This document shows positions 15,817 through 24,985 of a stretch of 64,000 nucleotides of DNA, piece by piece. Both the position numbers and the translations under genes were made by a program. The DNA is taken from positions 1,789,001 through 1,853,000 of the forward strand of contig NZ_AP024469.1 in the NCBI RefSeq assembly GCF_016865365.1. Direction: 5' to 3'. Positions within the stretch are counted from its first letter, which is position 1. The number at the start of each line of letters is the position of its first letter. Under the pieces are notes generated by a model. The model ran no database searches, was not told the origin of the DNA, and saw only the letters and a list, made by a program, of their open reading frames with translations. Source of the DNA: Geobacter sp. SVR. Its GTDB lineage: Bacteria > Desulfobacterota > Desulfuromonadia > Geobacterales > Pseudopelobacteraceae.

Positions 15817-18252
15817 TCAGGCGGCCGCCGCCAGATCCGGCCATTCCCGTGCGATGGTCGCGTTTTTGGTGTTGAGGATCGTGCCGTAGGTCACGGCGCT
15901 GTCGGGGGCCTTGGCCAGCGTGAAGCAACGGGCATTCTGCCCGTGTTCCGCCGCGATCCGGCTGGCGCCGGCATAGATCCTCATGGCCCGCATCAGGTCG
16001 TCCTTGCTGTTGGCTCGGAAAACGGTGCCGGTTTCGCCGTCGATCATCAGCTCGCGTGGTCCCCCCTCGTCCGAAACCACCACCGGCAGACCCGAGGCCT
16101 GGGCTTCCAGCACCACGTTGCCGAATGTATCGGTGGCGCTGGGAAAGACGAACAGATCGGCCGACGCATAGCCGGTGCGCAACTCCTCGCCGTCGAGGTA
16201 CCCGGTAAACACGGCCGGATAGCCTTTGAGCGCGTTTTCCATCTCGGTGCGATAGGGGCCGTCTCCGATGATGGCCAGGGCCACTCCGGCCCCGGAATCC
16301 GCCAGCTCCCGGAATGCCTCCACCAGCAGTTCCAGCCCTTTTTCGCGCGAAACGCGCCCCACATACAGCAGTACCCGGGTGCCGGACGGGATACCCCGCT
16401 CGGGCCAGAAACCGGGATTGCCCATGGCCGGGGAATAGAGCTCGGTATCCACCCAACGGGGGAGCGGCTTGAGCCGTTCGGCCGAAAGTCCCCGCGCCAG
16501 CAACTGCTCGCGCGTGCCGGACGATGGCACCATCACCTCTTCCATCTGGCTGTAGAACCAGGTCATGTAGCTCCAGGCCACCTGTTCCAGAAATTCGTCA
16601 TTGGTCAGGCTGCGTACGTATTGGGGGATGTCGGTGTGGTAGGTGCCGGCGGCCGGAATATCCATCAGCCGGGCGATCAGGAGTCCCAGCAGCCCCACGG
16701 TCCCGGGGGTGCTGATATGGATGCGGGTAAAGCCTTCCCGCTCGATGAAGTCCATTACATCCAGGATCGGCGGAAAGCAGAGTTTCAGTTCCGGATACTC
16801 GGGGATCACGAAATCCCCTACCGCGGCAAAGCGCTTGACCCCCTCGATCGCTTCCGTTTCCGTGCCGACCGTGATCACGGTCAATTCCACCCCGCGGTCC
16901 CGGGCGGTCCGGATCAGGCGCTTGATCGTGATGGCCACGCCGTTGATTTCGTCCAGGGTATCGGTGAACAGGGCGATGCGCTCCCGCTCCTCGCCCCGGT
17001 TCAGCTCCGGCAGGGCCCGGACGATGTCCCGGATCAGTTCCTTGCCCTTGTGCTGGTGGTGAAAGGCCAGGTAATAGGGGGATATGATGCCGTGCACCAG
17101 CCCGATCGTGCCCAGGGTGTTCAGGTATTCGAAAAAGCCGGCATTGAGCGGCAGGTCCATCAGCCGCCTGGTGTAATGGAAGATCAGGCGGTTGGCCAGC
17201 CTGCTGGTGACCGCAAAGATCTTGCGGTTGCTGTCGGCGTCGCGGATACCGGCCATGAAAGCACTGTCGTTCAGCAGCAGCCGCGCCTCGCGGTCCAGCA
17301 CCTCCTCGAAGCTTTTACCGCTGTAATCACGGGAAGGGGGCAGGTTCTTGAGGACGAACAGCCTGAACTTTTCGATGAACGAACTCCGCTCGCTGCCCAC
17401 GTTGAAAAAACGTTCCAGCAGGGCGGTGACAAAGGGGGTCGAGGTGCGGCGACGTTCGCCGAACCGTTCCCGATAGAAGCTGTGGGCGATCCCGTACAGG
17501 CTGTGGGCCATGGTCAGCGGGCCGCCATCTTCGCCGTCGGCCCAGCTGTCGCCGTTTCTGACCGCCTCGATGAAGGCCTCGACGGTCGGCGTGTCGTAGG
17601 CGGTGGTATGGGCGCGGGCGATGAACAGGCCGCCATGGTCGTCCGAGCCTCCGACGATACCCTTGGACCAGGGCAGGGCGCCGTAGGGGAGCAGATCGTA
17701 CTTGTCAGCCAGTCGCGCAATGGTCTGCTCCGTCAGCGACGAGAGCAGACGTTTGGTGAAGACATTGAAGCGCCTGGCCCGGCAGCCGTTCTTTACCTCG
17801 AAGGTAGTGAACAGCAGCAGCGAGCGCTCGATGATCTCCAGGGTCAGCTTTTCGTTCTGGGCATAGAGCGGGTGGGCCAGGAAATGTGTGATCCCCTCGG
17901 CATGCAGATAGGCCAGCATCTCGTAGATATTTTTGCGCAGCTCCAGGATCATCCGGAACTGCGCCTCAGAGATGTGCAGTACCACCACATGAACCTTGCA
18001 GCCGTTTTCGGGAAAGTGGGCCGTGATCTCGGAACTGATGAAGGTGTCCGGCAGGTGGGCAATCTCCAGGGCGCCGCTGATGGCGTTGTGATCGGTGATG
18101 GTGACGAAATCCATGCCGCGTTCCTTGGCCGTGCGGTACAGGAACTGCGGCGAGGTGTAGCTCTCCGGGCAGTTGAACTTGCGCATGGCCCAGTAGGTCG
18201 GTTTATTGGAGTGGCTGGAGTGGACGTGCAGGTCGGCTTTGAATGAGTTCAT
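15817..18252 (-). CDS. PHP-domain / GT4 glycosyltransferase fusion
   Basis: An 811-residue fusion. The N-terminal PHP phosphoesterase domain (about 5-215) has D7-L-H-V-H, D54-H55 (TITDHNA), the HPLY motif near 127 and GGSDDHGG at 202-208. A linker region follows (about 215-430). The C-terminal part (about 435-800) is a GT4 glycosyltransferase with LLYVGRVSREKG and an E-x7-E-type site (FPSATDTFGNVVLEAQASGLPVV). It probably glycosylates a lipid or envelope precursor in the cytoplasm, with the PHP part hydrolysing a phosphate. It diverges from the lipid-type cluster that begins at 18.7 kb. Confidence 0.88.
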   Translation of the reverse strand: MNSFKADLHVHSSHSNKPTYWAMRKFNCPESYTSPQFLYRTAKERGMDFVTITDHNAISGALEIAHLPDTFISSEITAHFPENGCKVHVVVLHISEAQFRMILELRKNIYEMLAYLHAEGITHFLAHPLYAQNEKLTLEIIERSLLLFTTFEVKNGCRARRFNVFTKRLLSSLTEQTIARLADKYDLLPYGALPWSKGIVGGSDDHGGLFIARAHTTAYDTPTVEAFIEAVRNGDSWADGEDGGPLTMAHSLYGIAHSFYRERFGERRRTSTPFVTALLERFFNVGSERSSFIEKFRLFVLKNLPPSRDYSGKSFEEVLDREARLLLNDSAFMAGIRDADSNRKIFAVTSRLANRLIFHYTRRLMDLPLNAGFFEYLNTLGTIGLVHGIISPYYLAFHHQHKGKELIRDIVRALPELNRGEERERIALFTDTLDEINGVAITIKRLIRTARDRGVELTVITVGTETEAIEGVKRFAAVGDFVIPEYPELKLCFPPILDVMDFIEREGFTRIHISTPGTVGLLGLLIARLMDIPAAGTYHTDIPQYVRSLTNDEFLEQVAWSYMTWFYSQMEEVMVPSSGTREQLLARGLSAERLKPLPRWVDTELYSPAMGNPGFWPERGIPSGTRVLLYVGRVSREKGLELLVEAFRELADSGAGVALAIIGDGPYRTEMENALKGYPAVFTGYLDGEELRTGYASADLFVFPSATDTFGNVVLEAQASGLPVVVSDEGGPRELMIDGETGTVFRANSKDDLMRAMRIYAGASRIAAEHGQNARCFTLAKAPDSAVTYGTILNTKNATIAREWPDLAAAA

Positions 18253-18325
18253 GCCCAGGAGTGATAACAGATCAATGTTACAGCGGTGTGGATGCCGGGT
18301 GATTTTTAGGTGAATCCTTGAGAGG

Positions 18326-18497
18326 CGGGGACTGGGGATCGGGGACCGGGGACCGGAAAAACCTGTTAATCATTAAAACGACTGACACTAACAACCTGTG
18401 AACGCTATTTGAAGTTGTTCATGGTTTTCGTGGGTTTGTGGATCAAATGCTTTTAAAAAGTCTTTCCCGGTCCCCGGTCCCTGATCCCCGGTCCCTG
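18326..18497. repeat. Repeat family E: GGGGACCGG inverted-repeat element
   Basis: The left arm is a run of GGGGAC/GGGGATC/GGGGACCGG units (18326-18355) and the right arm is its inverse (18467-18497, CCGGTCCCCGGTCCC then TGATCCCCGGTCCC). The 110-base middle is AT-richer. It lies between the divergent PHP-GT gene and the 815-residue gene; the rest of that 480-base gap shows no other gene or clear promoter. Confidence 0.7.
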
Positions 18498-18734
18498 AAG
18501 TCAAACGTTGCACAACTTTTACAGGACGCCCACACGGCCGACAAAAAAGCCCCCTATACTCGATCCCGATGAATTCACACGCACTTGTTCGACAAATGGC
18601 TGTTCTCTCGATCGTCCCCGGACCTTCCCGTAGCACTTTCTTCCCGACTCCATCAATCCGCTGTGCCGGTTGGCTCTTCAGGCGCTCCTTTGCAGAAGCC
18701 ATCCGCCTGTCCCGGCCAACGGCGGTGCCCTGAC

Positions 18735-21182
18735 ATGGCGCTGCACTGCATGGATGATCTCAGGAAACAGGTGCGCCCGCGCGACATGGTCAAGCAGGCC
18801 CTGGCCGGTGCAGGGGTCTCCTTTGATTCGTACGAAAGCATGGCCGCCACGCTGCCCTTTTCAAAAGGGGATGTGACCTCGGGCTCGGAGAGCGAGCTGC
18901 AGGCCGTGGTTGTGGGGGACAGGGAGCAGGTGGACCTGCCGCAGGTGATCGAGCAGTCCAACTATTTCGCCAACATCGTCCGCCGGGCCGCATCGGGTGA
19001 GACCCCCCGCAAGGTGATAGCCGAGCTGGAGCACTTTCTGGCGGACAATCCCCCCCGCGTCTGGGAAAACAGCTGGGTCCGTTTCCCGGTCCGGTGCCTG
19101 TCCCCCTTTGCCCGGCAGGTACTGGAACAGGACCTGCTGGCGGACAAGCGAAATCCTGCGGCCGGTCCGCGCAGCGATGTCGGTCGCTTTTATCGGGAGC
19201 AGGCCGGTGAAACGCTGCTGCGGGTGCCGCTCAGCTACCTGATCAAGCTGGCCCTGGCAGACCTGCTGGGCTCCCAGGACCTGCTGCCGCCGTCGGTCAG
19301 GCAGACCGGCGTCCGGCTGATGAACCACTATCTGAACGACAACACCTCCCCGGAAACCTTTTCCTTCAATGTAGTGAGCCTGCGGCCCGAACAGGGGCTG
19401 GGACGCGCCATTGCCCGGGAAACGGCCCTGCGCTTCCTGTTCACCCAGATGCTGGTGACCTATGCCAACCAGGCTTTCGGACTGCAGGAAAGCGGACAGC
19501 AGGCCATGGTGTACTTTGCTCCCCATCCCCCGATACGCCAGAAGGAACTGAACGATCTGGTGTCGGACAGTTTCTACCGTGAACTGTTCATGAGCCCCTG
19601 CCTGTCGGGCTGGGACCAGGGGGAGTCCAAGCACCGCTACATGCAGCTCTGCCATCAGGTCCTGTCCCGCAGCCAGCTCAACGGCGTGGCCAAGCTGCGC
19701 GAGGCGGGCATCATCACTACCAACCTGGTGGTATTGCCGAACGTCTCCAATGTCAGCCTGGCCAACAACGGCACCCATATCAGCATCGGCAGCCGCAGGC
19801 TGTCGCAGGCGCTGGCAGATCCCACCTCCGGGTTCACTCCCTACCACGAAAAGATGTTCGGGGACTTGGCCATCAAGATCAGCGAGCACTTTTTGCCGCT
19901 GTTCGTCGGCACCTACAGTGCCGCTCCACTGCGGCTCTCCTTCACCGACTTCCATCCCGAGAAGGCTCTGGGGTTCCTGCCCCATGAACTGGACTATACC
20001 CATCTGCGCATGCTCTGGCGGCGCTGGAAAAAGAAGGCCAGCCTCTCGGTCTGCGGACAGCCGGTGACCCCCTTCGGACCGGCGTGGCTCGACAGTCTGG
20101 CCAGCGGCCTGTTCGGCCTCAAGGGGGATTTCGTTCCCGATTACCGGTTGCTGGACTACCTGGTCTGCCTGCTCTCCACCGACCGCAGCCCGTCCCTGAA
20201 CGGCGAGATCGGCAACAGCGACCGCCTGCGGCGCGACCTGGCCGAGATGGGGGTTTTCGACGAGCAGATGTCGGTCTACCTGCTCTACAAGCAGCGCGAA
20301 TACGCCCGCATGGGTTTTTCCGGGTTCGAGGGGCGGCATTACAGCCTGTTCGAGAGTTTTGCGGAGGACATGGGGCGGGCAACGGACCTGCAGACACTGG
20401 TTACAGCGCTGGCATTCAAATTCATGGCGCTCGGCAGCGTCAGCCATGCCCATATTCCCGACACTCCTTCCACGGAGAGCGAACGCCGCCAGCCCTTTTT
20501 CGGCGCGGCCATCGACCTGCCGACCTTTTTCGTGCACAAGGACAGCGGCAACCGTTTCCTGCGGGAGATCCTCAGGAGAACCGCCGGTGTCCGGCCCAGC
20601 CGCCGTTACCCCGGGTACCTGCGGGTGGAGCTGCAGGCCTACCGTAAGGCGCTGCTGGCCCTGATCCGGGAGAATGCCGCCGACCTGATCGAACTCCTGA
20701 ACCTGGAGGATACCGTGTCCGATCTGGAGCGGCGGCTCGACAGCCCGCAGCACGCCACTGCGGCCGCTCGCCTGACCAACGGCATCCTCAGGGAGTGCGG
20801 CGCTTCTGCTCCGCTGGATGCGCGTGCCCGCGACTTCAACCTTGCGGCGGAAAACTACTACCGCGGCACTCTGCGACAGCGGCACATGGAGGAGGCCTTC
20901 GATTTTCTGGCCGATTCCTGCCGCCAGATGGACCGGGAAGGGGAGGGGTTGCCCGAGCCGGTGCGCGTGGCCCTGCGGCACCTCCTGCGGGGAGCGTCGG
21001 CCGAGGCGTTGCTGGAACAGGGCCGGGAAGCCATGCTGGGGGAGCATCCGGATCGGGAAACGCTGCAGCGGCTGATGAACCTGTTCCTGATCACGGTCCA
21101 TCATGACGAACTGACGGATAATCACACGGAACAGGGGGAGGCGAGGTACGATGATGCAGCATCAATACATCGAGCGGGATAG
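18735..21182 (+). CDS. Unrecognised 815-residue protein, partner of PSD-like gene
   Basis: A long open frame of consistent codon use. No signal peptide, transmembrane segment or nucleotide-binding motif is evident, so it is probably cytoplasmic or peripheral. The sequence is alpha-helical in character with many Arg and Leu, and has a His-containing stretch VSHAHIPDTPSTESERRQPFF near residue 570. I cannot assign a family. The start is uncertain: ATG 18735, ATG 18750, or a TTG at 18585. It overlaps the next gene by 32 bases, implying coupled translation with a phosphatidylserine-decarboxylase-like enzyme. Confidence 0.75.
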   Translation: MALHCMDDLRKQVRPRDMVKQALAGAGVSFDSYESMAATLPFSKGDVTSGSESELQAVVVGDREQVDLPQVIEQSNYFANIVRRAASGETPRKVIAELEHFLADNPPRVWENSWVRFPVRCLSPFARQVLEQDLLADKRNPAAGPRSDVGRFYREQAGETLLRVPLSYLIKLALADLLGSQDLLPPSVRQTGVRLMNHYLNDNTSPETFSFNVVSLRPEQGLGRAIARETALRFLFTQMLVTYANQAFGLQESGQQAMVYFAPHPPIRQKELNDLVSDSFYRELFMSPCLSGWDQGESKHRYMQLCHQVLSRSQLNGVAKLREAGIITTNLVVLPNVSNVSLANNGTHISIGSRRLSQALADPTSGFTPYHEKMFGDLAIKISEHFLPLFVGTYSAAPLRLSFTDFHPEKALGFLPHELDYTHLRMLWRRWKKKASLSVCGQPVTPFGPAWLDSLASGLFGLKGDFVPDYRLLDYLVCLLSTDRSPSLNGEIGNSDRLRRDLAEMGVFDEQMSVYLLYKQREYARMGFSGFEGRHYSLFESFAEDMGRATDLQTLVTALAFKFMALGSVSHAHIPDTPSTESERRQPFFGAAIDLPTFFVHKDSGNRFLREILRRTAGVRPSRRYPGYLRVELQAYRKALLALIRENAADLIELLNLEDTVSDLERRLDSPQHATAAARLTNGILRECGASAPLDARARDFNLAAENYYRGTLRQRHMEEAFDFLADSCRQMDREGEGLPEPVRVALRHLLRGASAEALLEQGREAMLGEHPDRETLQRLMNLFLITVHHDELTDNHTEQGEARYDDAASIHRAG

Positions 21183-22155
21183 CGGCAGGATCGTCAACGA
21201 GCGGCTTTTCGGCGACCGGATGGTCCGGCTGCTCTACCACGGCGTCCGCGAGAACAACGCCGCGCTGTTCCGGCTTTTGACCAGCGGCCGGTCGTCGCAG
21301 ATCCTGGGCATGCTCAACTTCGACCGCCCGATCCTGGCCCGGAGCAGTTTTCCGGCTTCCTGCGGCATCGACCTGTCCGAGTGTCTCGATGCTCCGGAAA
21401 CGCTCGACACCCCCCGCAAGGTATTCGAGCGCCGCATCCGCTATGCCGCCTGCCGTCCGATGCCCGACGACCCCGCGGCGGTCTTGTCCCCGGCCGATGC
21501 CCGGGTGCTGGTCGGGTCGTTCAATGACACCTCCCTGATCGTGCTCAAGGAGAAGTTCTTCTGTTTTACGGAGCTGTTCGGGGCGATGCCGACCCCGTGG
21601 CACAGGGCCTTCAGCGGCGGGGATTTCGCCGTTTTCCGCCTGACTCCGGACAAATACCACTACAACCACACCCCGGTTGCCGGACGGGTGATCGATTTCT
21701 ACGCCATCGACGGCGAGTACCACTCCTGCAATCCTGACGCCGTGGTCAGCATGGCCACACCCTATTCGAAGAACAAGCGGGTAGTGACGATCATTGATAC
21801 GGATGTGTCGGGGGGCACCGGCGTGGGGCTGGTGGCGATGATCGAGGTGGTGGCCCTGATGATCGGCGATATCGTTCAGGCTTACAGCAGCCGGAATTAC
21901 GAAGACCCGCGCCAGATCGAGACCGGCATGTTCCTGCACAAGGGGCAGCCCAAGAGCCTCTACCGTCCCGGCAGCAGCACCGATATCCTCGTTTTCCAGG
22001 CAGGGCGCGTGAAATTTTCCGCCGATATTCTGGAAAACATGCGCAGGCAGGGGGTTTCAAGCCGCTTCAGTCATGGCTTCGGACGGCCGCTGGTGGAAAC
22101 GGACATCAGGGTTAGGTCCCTGATCGCAACGAGGGTGGGGCCTACGAAAACTTAA
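21151..22155 (+). CDS. Phosphatidylserine decarboxylase-like protein
   Basis: A 334-residue protein with the whole set of PSD features: SPADARVL near D116, the R-L-T-P-D167-x-Y-H170-x2-H173-x-P-V-x-G motif and a C-terminal self-cleavage site G274-S275-S276 (RPGSSTD), where cleavage before Ser creates the pyruvoyl group. The site is GSS, not the classical LGST. PSDs make phosphatidylethanolamine; relatives decarboxylate amino acids, so the substrate is open. It overlaps the 815-residue gene and starts the lipid-type cluster that continues with an Lgt-like and a phospholipase-like gene. Confidence 0.8.
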   Translation: MMQHQYIERDSGRIVNERLFGDRMVRLLYHGVRENNAALFRLLTSGRSSQILGMLNFDRPILARSSFPASCGIDLSECLDAPETLDTPRKVFERRIRYAACRPMPDDPAAVLSPADARVLVGSFNDTSLIVLKEKFFCFTELFGAMPTPWHRAFSGGDFAVFRLTPDKYHYNHTPVAGRVIDFYAIDGEYHSCNPDAVVSMATPYSKNKRVVTIIDTDVSGGTGVGLVAMIEVVALMIGDIVQAYSSRNYEDPRQIETGMFLHKGQPKSLYRPGSSTDILVFQAGRVKFSADILENMRRQGVSSRFSHGFGRPLVETDIRVRSLIATRVGPTKT

Positions 22156-22156
22156 A

Positions 22157-22337
22157 TCTGCCACAGAGACACAGAGAAAACCAAAAAACATAATGCATGG
22201 CACACTGAAAAATCGGAAGAAACCGGAAAAAGCAGGATTACGTCAACCCCCTATCTGAAGTTATCCGCCTTTTCTGCTGGTTCCGCGTTCCAATTGCAGT
22301 GTGATTTTCTCCGTGTCTCTGTGTCTCCGTGGCAGAT
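22157..22337. repeat. Repeat family D copy 1 (CTGCCACAGAGACACAGAG type)
   Basis: The outer arms CTGCCACAGAGACACAGAG and CTCTGTGTCTCCGTGGCAG are inverted. The inner part contains GGAAGAAACC and a CCGCCTTTTCTGCTGGTTCCGCG segment shared with copies at 42.4, 47.7 and 37.4 kb. It fills the gap between the PSD-like gene and the Lgt-like gene. Confidence 0.75.
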
Positions 22338-22384
22338 GTTCAGATTTTACAGATTCAGATTCGCAGCTCAGGATCGGAGCAAGC

Positions 22385-23434
22385 ATGACCACAACCATTT
22401 TAACGCTCTTCACCCTGCTGATCGTCCTCTACCTGTGGTGGGGCTTCCGCTGCCTGCCTGCCGAGCAGTGGCAGATTTTTGCAGCAGTACCGGCGGCCAG
22501 ACAGGAACAGGGGAGCTGGCAGGGCATCAACTTTACCTGGTACGGCCTGCTGACCGCCAATGCCTACCTGGTCGCGGTGACAGTGCTGCTGGTGCTGTTG
22601 GGAGCGGTGGGAGTTCCACCGCTGGGTATCGCGCTCCTGGCGGTCGCCCTTCTGGCCTGCTGCGTTCCGGCATCGCGGCTGGTGGCCCGCTTGGTGGAGA
22701 AGAAGGCCCATACCTTTACGGTCGGAGGGGCGGTTTTCGTGGGCATCCTCGTTACCCCTCTCGCGATTGAGCTGGTCAATCGCACGGCAGGCAACCGGTT
22801 CTTCTTTCAGATTCCGGTCATGGCGGCCTATGCCGCCATCGCCATTGCCTATGCCTTCGGCGAAGGGCTGGGACGGCTGGCCTGCATCAGTTTCGGCTGC
22901 TGTTACGGTAAGCCGCTGGCTGCCACCTCCGGCTGGCTGCGCCGGCTGTTTACCGGTCGCTGCTTCATCTTCTCCGGTTCCACCAAAAAAATTGCCTATG
23001 CCGACGATATGGAGGCGACCGAAGTTATCCCCATCCAGGCCGTCACGGCTGTGCTGTACAGTGCGTGCGGCCTCCTGGCCACCGGTCTTTACCTGGCGTC
23101 TTATTACAGCGCGGCTTTTCTGACCGCCACCATCGTGACCCAGGGCTGGCGCTCCTGTTCGGAATTCTTCCGGGCCGACTACCGGGGAGGGGGAAAGATC
23201 TCGGCTTACCAGATCATGGGGCTGATCGGCGTACTGTATGCCATTGCTGCCGCCTGTCTGCTCGGCAGTGAGCCGCTTCTGCCTCCGGACATGGCCGAGG
23301 GCCTTGAGAGTCTCTGGAGTCCGGCAGTGCTCCTCTTTCTGCAGTCGATCTGGCTGGTAATCTTCCTGTACACCGGGCGCAGTACGGTGACCGGCGCCAT
23401 CCTGACCTTCCATGTGCATCGGGACCGGGTCTGA
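22385..23434 (+). CDS. Lgt-like membrane protein
   Basis: A 349-residue membrane protein with about 8 hydrophobic helices. The stretch AFGEGLGRLACISFGCCYGKPL at about 158-178 resembles the GRxGNFxNxEx(Y/F)G signature of prolipoprotein diacylglyceryl transferase (Lgt), where Arg and Asn/Glu residues contact phosphatidylglycerol. Here the polar core is altered to GRLACISFGCCYG. It may transfer a lipid to an unknown acceptor. The start ATG 22385 has GGAGC nearby. It is followed after 3 bases by the PLC-like gene, an operon arrangement. Confidence 0.75.
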   Translation: MTTTILTLFTLLIVLYLWWGFRCLPAEQWQIFAAVPAARQEQGSWQGINFTWYGLLTANAYLVAVTVLLVLLGAVGVPPLGIALLAVALLACCVPASRLVARLVEKKAHTFTVGGAVFVGILVTPLAIELVNRTAGNRFFFQIPVMAAYAAIAIAYAFGEGLGRLACISFGCCYGKPLAATSGWLRRLFTGRCFIFSGSTKKIAYADDMEATEVIPIQAVTAVLYSACGLLATGLYLASYYSAAFLTATIVTQGWRSCSEFFRADYRGGGKISAYQIMGLIGVLYAIAAACLLGSEPLLPPDMAEGLESLWSPAVLLFLQSIWLVIFLYTGRSTVTGAILTFHVHRDRV

Positions 23435-23437
23435 AGC

Positions 23438-24370
23438 ATGTCCGGACCGTACGCCCATATCACCCTGCTGTACGAGATCGTGCGGTCTGCCGGTACAGGC
23501 CCCTTATTCCCGCCGGACTCGCAACTCCCGGATATTGTCCGAAGGTATTTCAGTTATTGTGCCCTGGGTGCGGTGAGTCCCGACTATCCCAATCTGGCGC
23601 GGGAAACGGAAGCTGTGCGATGGGCCGATGCCATGCATTGCAGCGGCGCCGGAGAGATGATCCTGTGCGGCATGGCCGTGGTTGCCGCTCACACGGGAGA
23701 AAAACGGGACAAGCTCTTGTCCTGGCTGCTCGGGTATGCGGCCCACGTGGCGACCGATGCGACGATTCACCCGGTGGTTCAGGCCAAGGTGGGGGTATAT
23801 GCGGAGAACCAGCGCCAGCATCGCATCTGCGAAATGAACCAGGACAGTTATATCTTCAACAGGATGGACTGGGGAGAGATCGGCGAGTCGGACCGCTTTG
23901 CCCGGCAGGTGACCGCCTGCTGCGCGCCGGGCGATCATCGGCATCTGGACCGCGATGTGGCCGGGTTGTGGAGCGGCATGCTGACCGCAGTGCACCCGCA
24001 GCAGTCTACCGAGAGCCCTCCCGACCCGGACGCATGGCATCGGGCCTTCGTCACCAGGGCCGACAGGAGTGCCGCGGGGACGTCGCGCCTGTTTCCGCTG
24101 GCGGAGAACATTGCTGACACAATGGGTCTCGCCTATCCCCCCTCTGCCGCCGTTGACCGGCAGTATGTCGAGGAACTGGAGGTTCCCCTGGCCAGGCCGC
24201 TGTACCTGCATTATGACCGGATCTTCGACCGGGCGGTCGCCAATGTGGTTGATCTGTGGAAGGTGATGGAACGGGGAGTTTCGGGAGGTGGCGATTGTTC
24301 CGGAAGAATTGCCAACTGGCATCTGGATACCGGGCTGGATGAGCATGGCCGGCTGGCATTCTGGGAATGA
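23438..24370 (+). CDS. Zinc-dependent phospholipase C-like protein
   Basis: A 310-residue protein with the zinc phospholipase-C fold signature (PF00882). Visible ligands are H7, D49 (GAVSPDYP), and H103-x3-D107-x3-H111 (AAHVATDATIHP). Classical members are secreted and start with Trp after signal removal; here no signal peptide is seen, so it may act inside the cell or be a hydrolase of a different phospholipid-like substrate. It follows the Lgt-like gene by three bases and precedes the DUF2062 gene by 28 bases. Confidence 0.82.
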   Translation: MSGPYAHITLLYEIVRSAGTGPLFPPDSQLPDIVRRYFSYCALGAVSPDYPNLARETEAVRWADAMHCSGAGEMILCGMAVVAAHTGEKRDKLLSWLLGYAAHVATDATIHPVVQAKVGVYAENQRQHRICEMNQDSYIFNRMDWGEIGESDRFARQVTACCAPGDHRHLDRDVAGLWSGMLTAVHPQQSTESPPDPDAWHRAFVTRADRSAAGTSRLFPLAENIADTMGLAYPPSAAVDRQYVEELEVPLARPLYLHYDRIFDRAVANVVDLWKVMERGVSGGGDCSGRIANWHLDTGLDEHGRLAFWE

Positions 24371-24398
24371 GAATAGCGGTGCGAGGGGAGCGGGAAGC

Positions 24399-24839
24399 AT
24401 GTTTTCCGGATCCCTGAAGCGTCTGAAGGATGCCCTGCGGGGCGGGCTCACCCCGGACAAGCTTGCCCTGACGCTGTGCATCGGTCTTGCCGTGGGCGTT
24501 CTGCCCGTGCTGTGGGGAGCAACGCTTCTGTGCATGGGAATCGGCCAGCGTTTGCGGCTCAATCATTGTGTGCTGCAGGCGGTCAACTACCTGCTCTATC
24601 CGCTGCAGATCGCGCTGTTCGTGCCTTTTTGCCTGCTGGGAGAACGGTTTTTCCCCTGGGGGCCACGGATCCCGGAAAACCTGTTTCCTGCGCTGCTGGC
24701 CGGTCGGCCGTCAGCCGGCCTCCATCTGCTTGCCTGGGTTGCCGTGAAAGCCGTGGCTGCCTGGTTCGTAACCGCCGTACCCCTGTCGGCCTGCCTGTAT
24801 CCGCCGCTCCTGGCGGTGCTGAAGAGAAGGAACGCCTGA
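24399..24839 (+). CDS. DUF2062 membrane protein
   Basis: A 146-residue protein beginning MFSGSLKRLKDALRGG. The hydrophobic motif LALTLCIGLAVGVLPVLWGATLLCMGIGQRLRLNH is characteristic of DUF2062 (PF09835), often found near glycosyltransferases and lipid genes. About three membrane spans. Function unknown. It ends the putative operon that starts with the 815-residue gene. Confidence 0.8.
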   Translation: MFSGSLKRLKDALRGGLTPDKLALTLCIGLAVGVLPVLWGATLLCMGIGQRLRLNHCVLQAVNYLLYPLQIALFVPFCLLGERFFPWGPRIPENLFPALLAGRPSAGLHLLAWVAVKAVAAWFVTAVPLSACLYPPLLAVLKRRNA

Positions 24840-24985
24840 TAGACAAGATCTGCGCACGGCCGGAATATTCCGCAACATCTGGTACACTCTCATGGACAGC
24901 CGGTCGAAGGACCGGGCCTTATTTGGCAAAAGAGAGTGTCCCGCATCCCTGACCGACAGGGGAGGCGTGTGTTGCGGAGGTGTCC

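Noticed and set aside
15581-16456. N-terminal extension of the ppk frame to 1031 codons
   Set aside because: The extension overlaps the PHP-GT gene in another frame and the SAP-like gene; it has a low-complexity composition and no PPK similarity.
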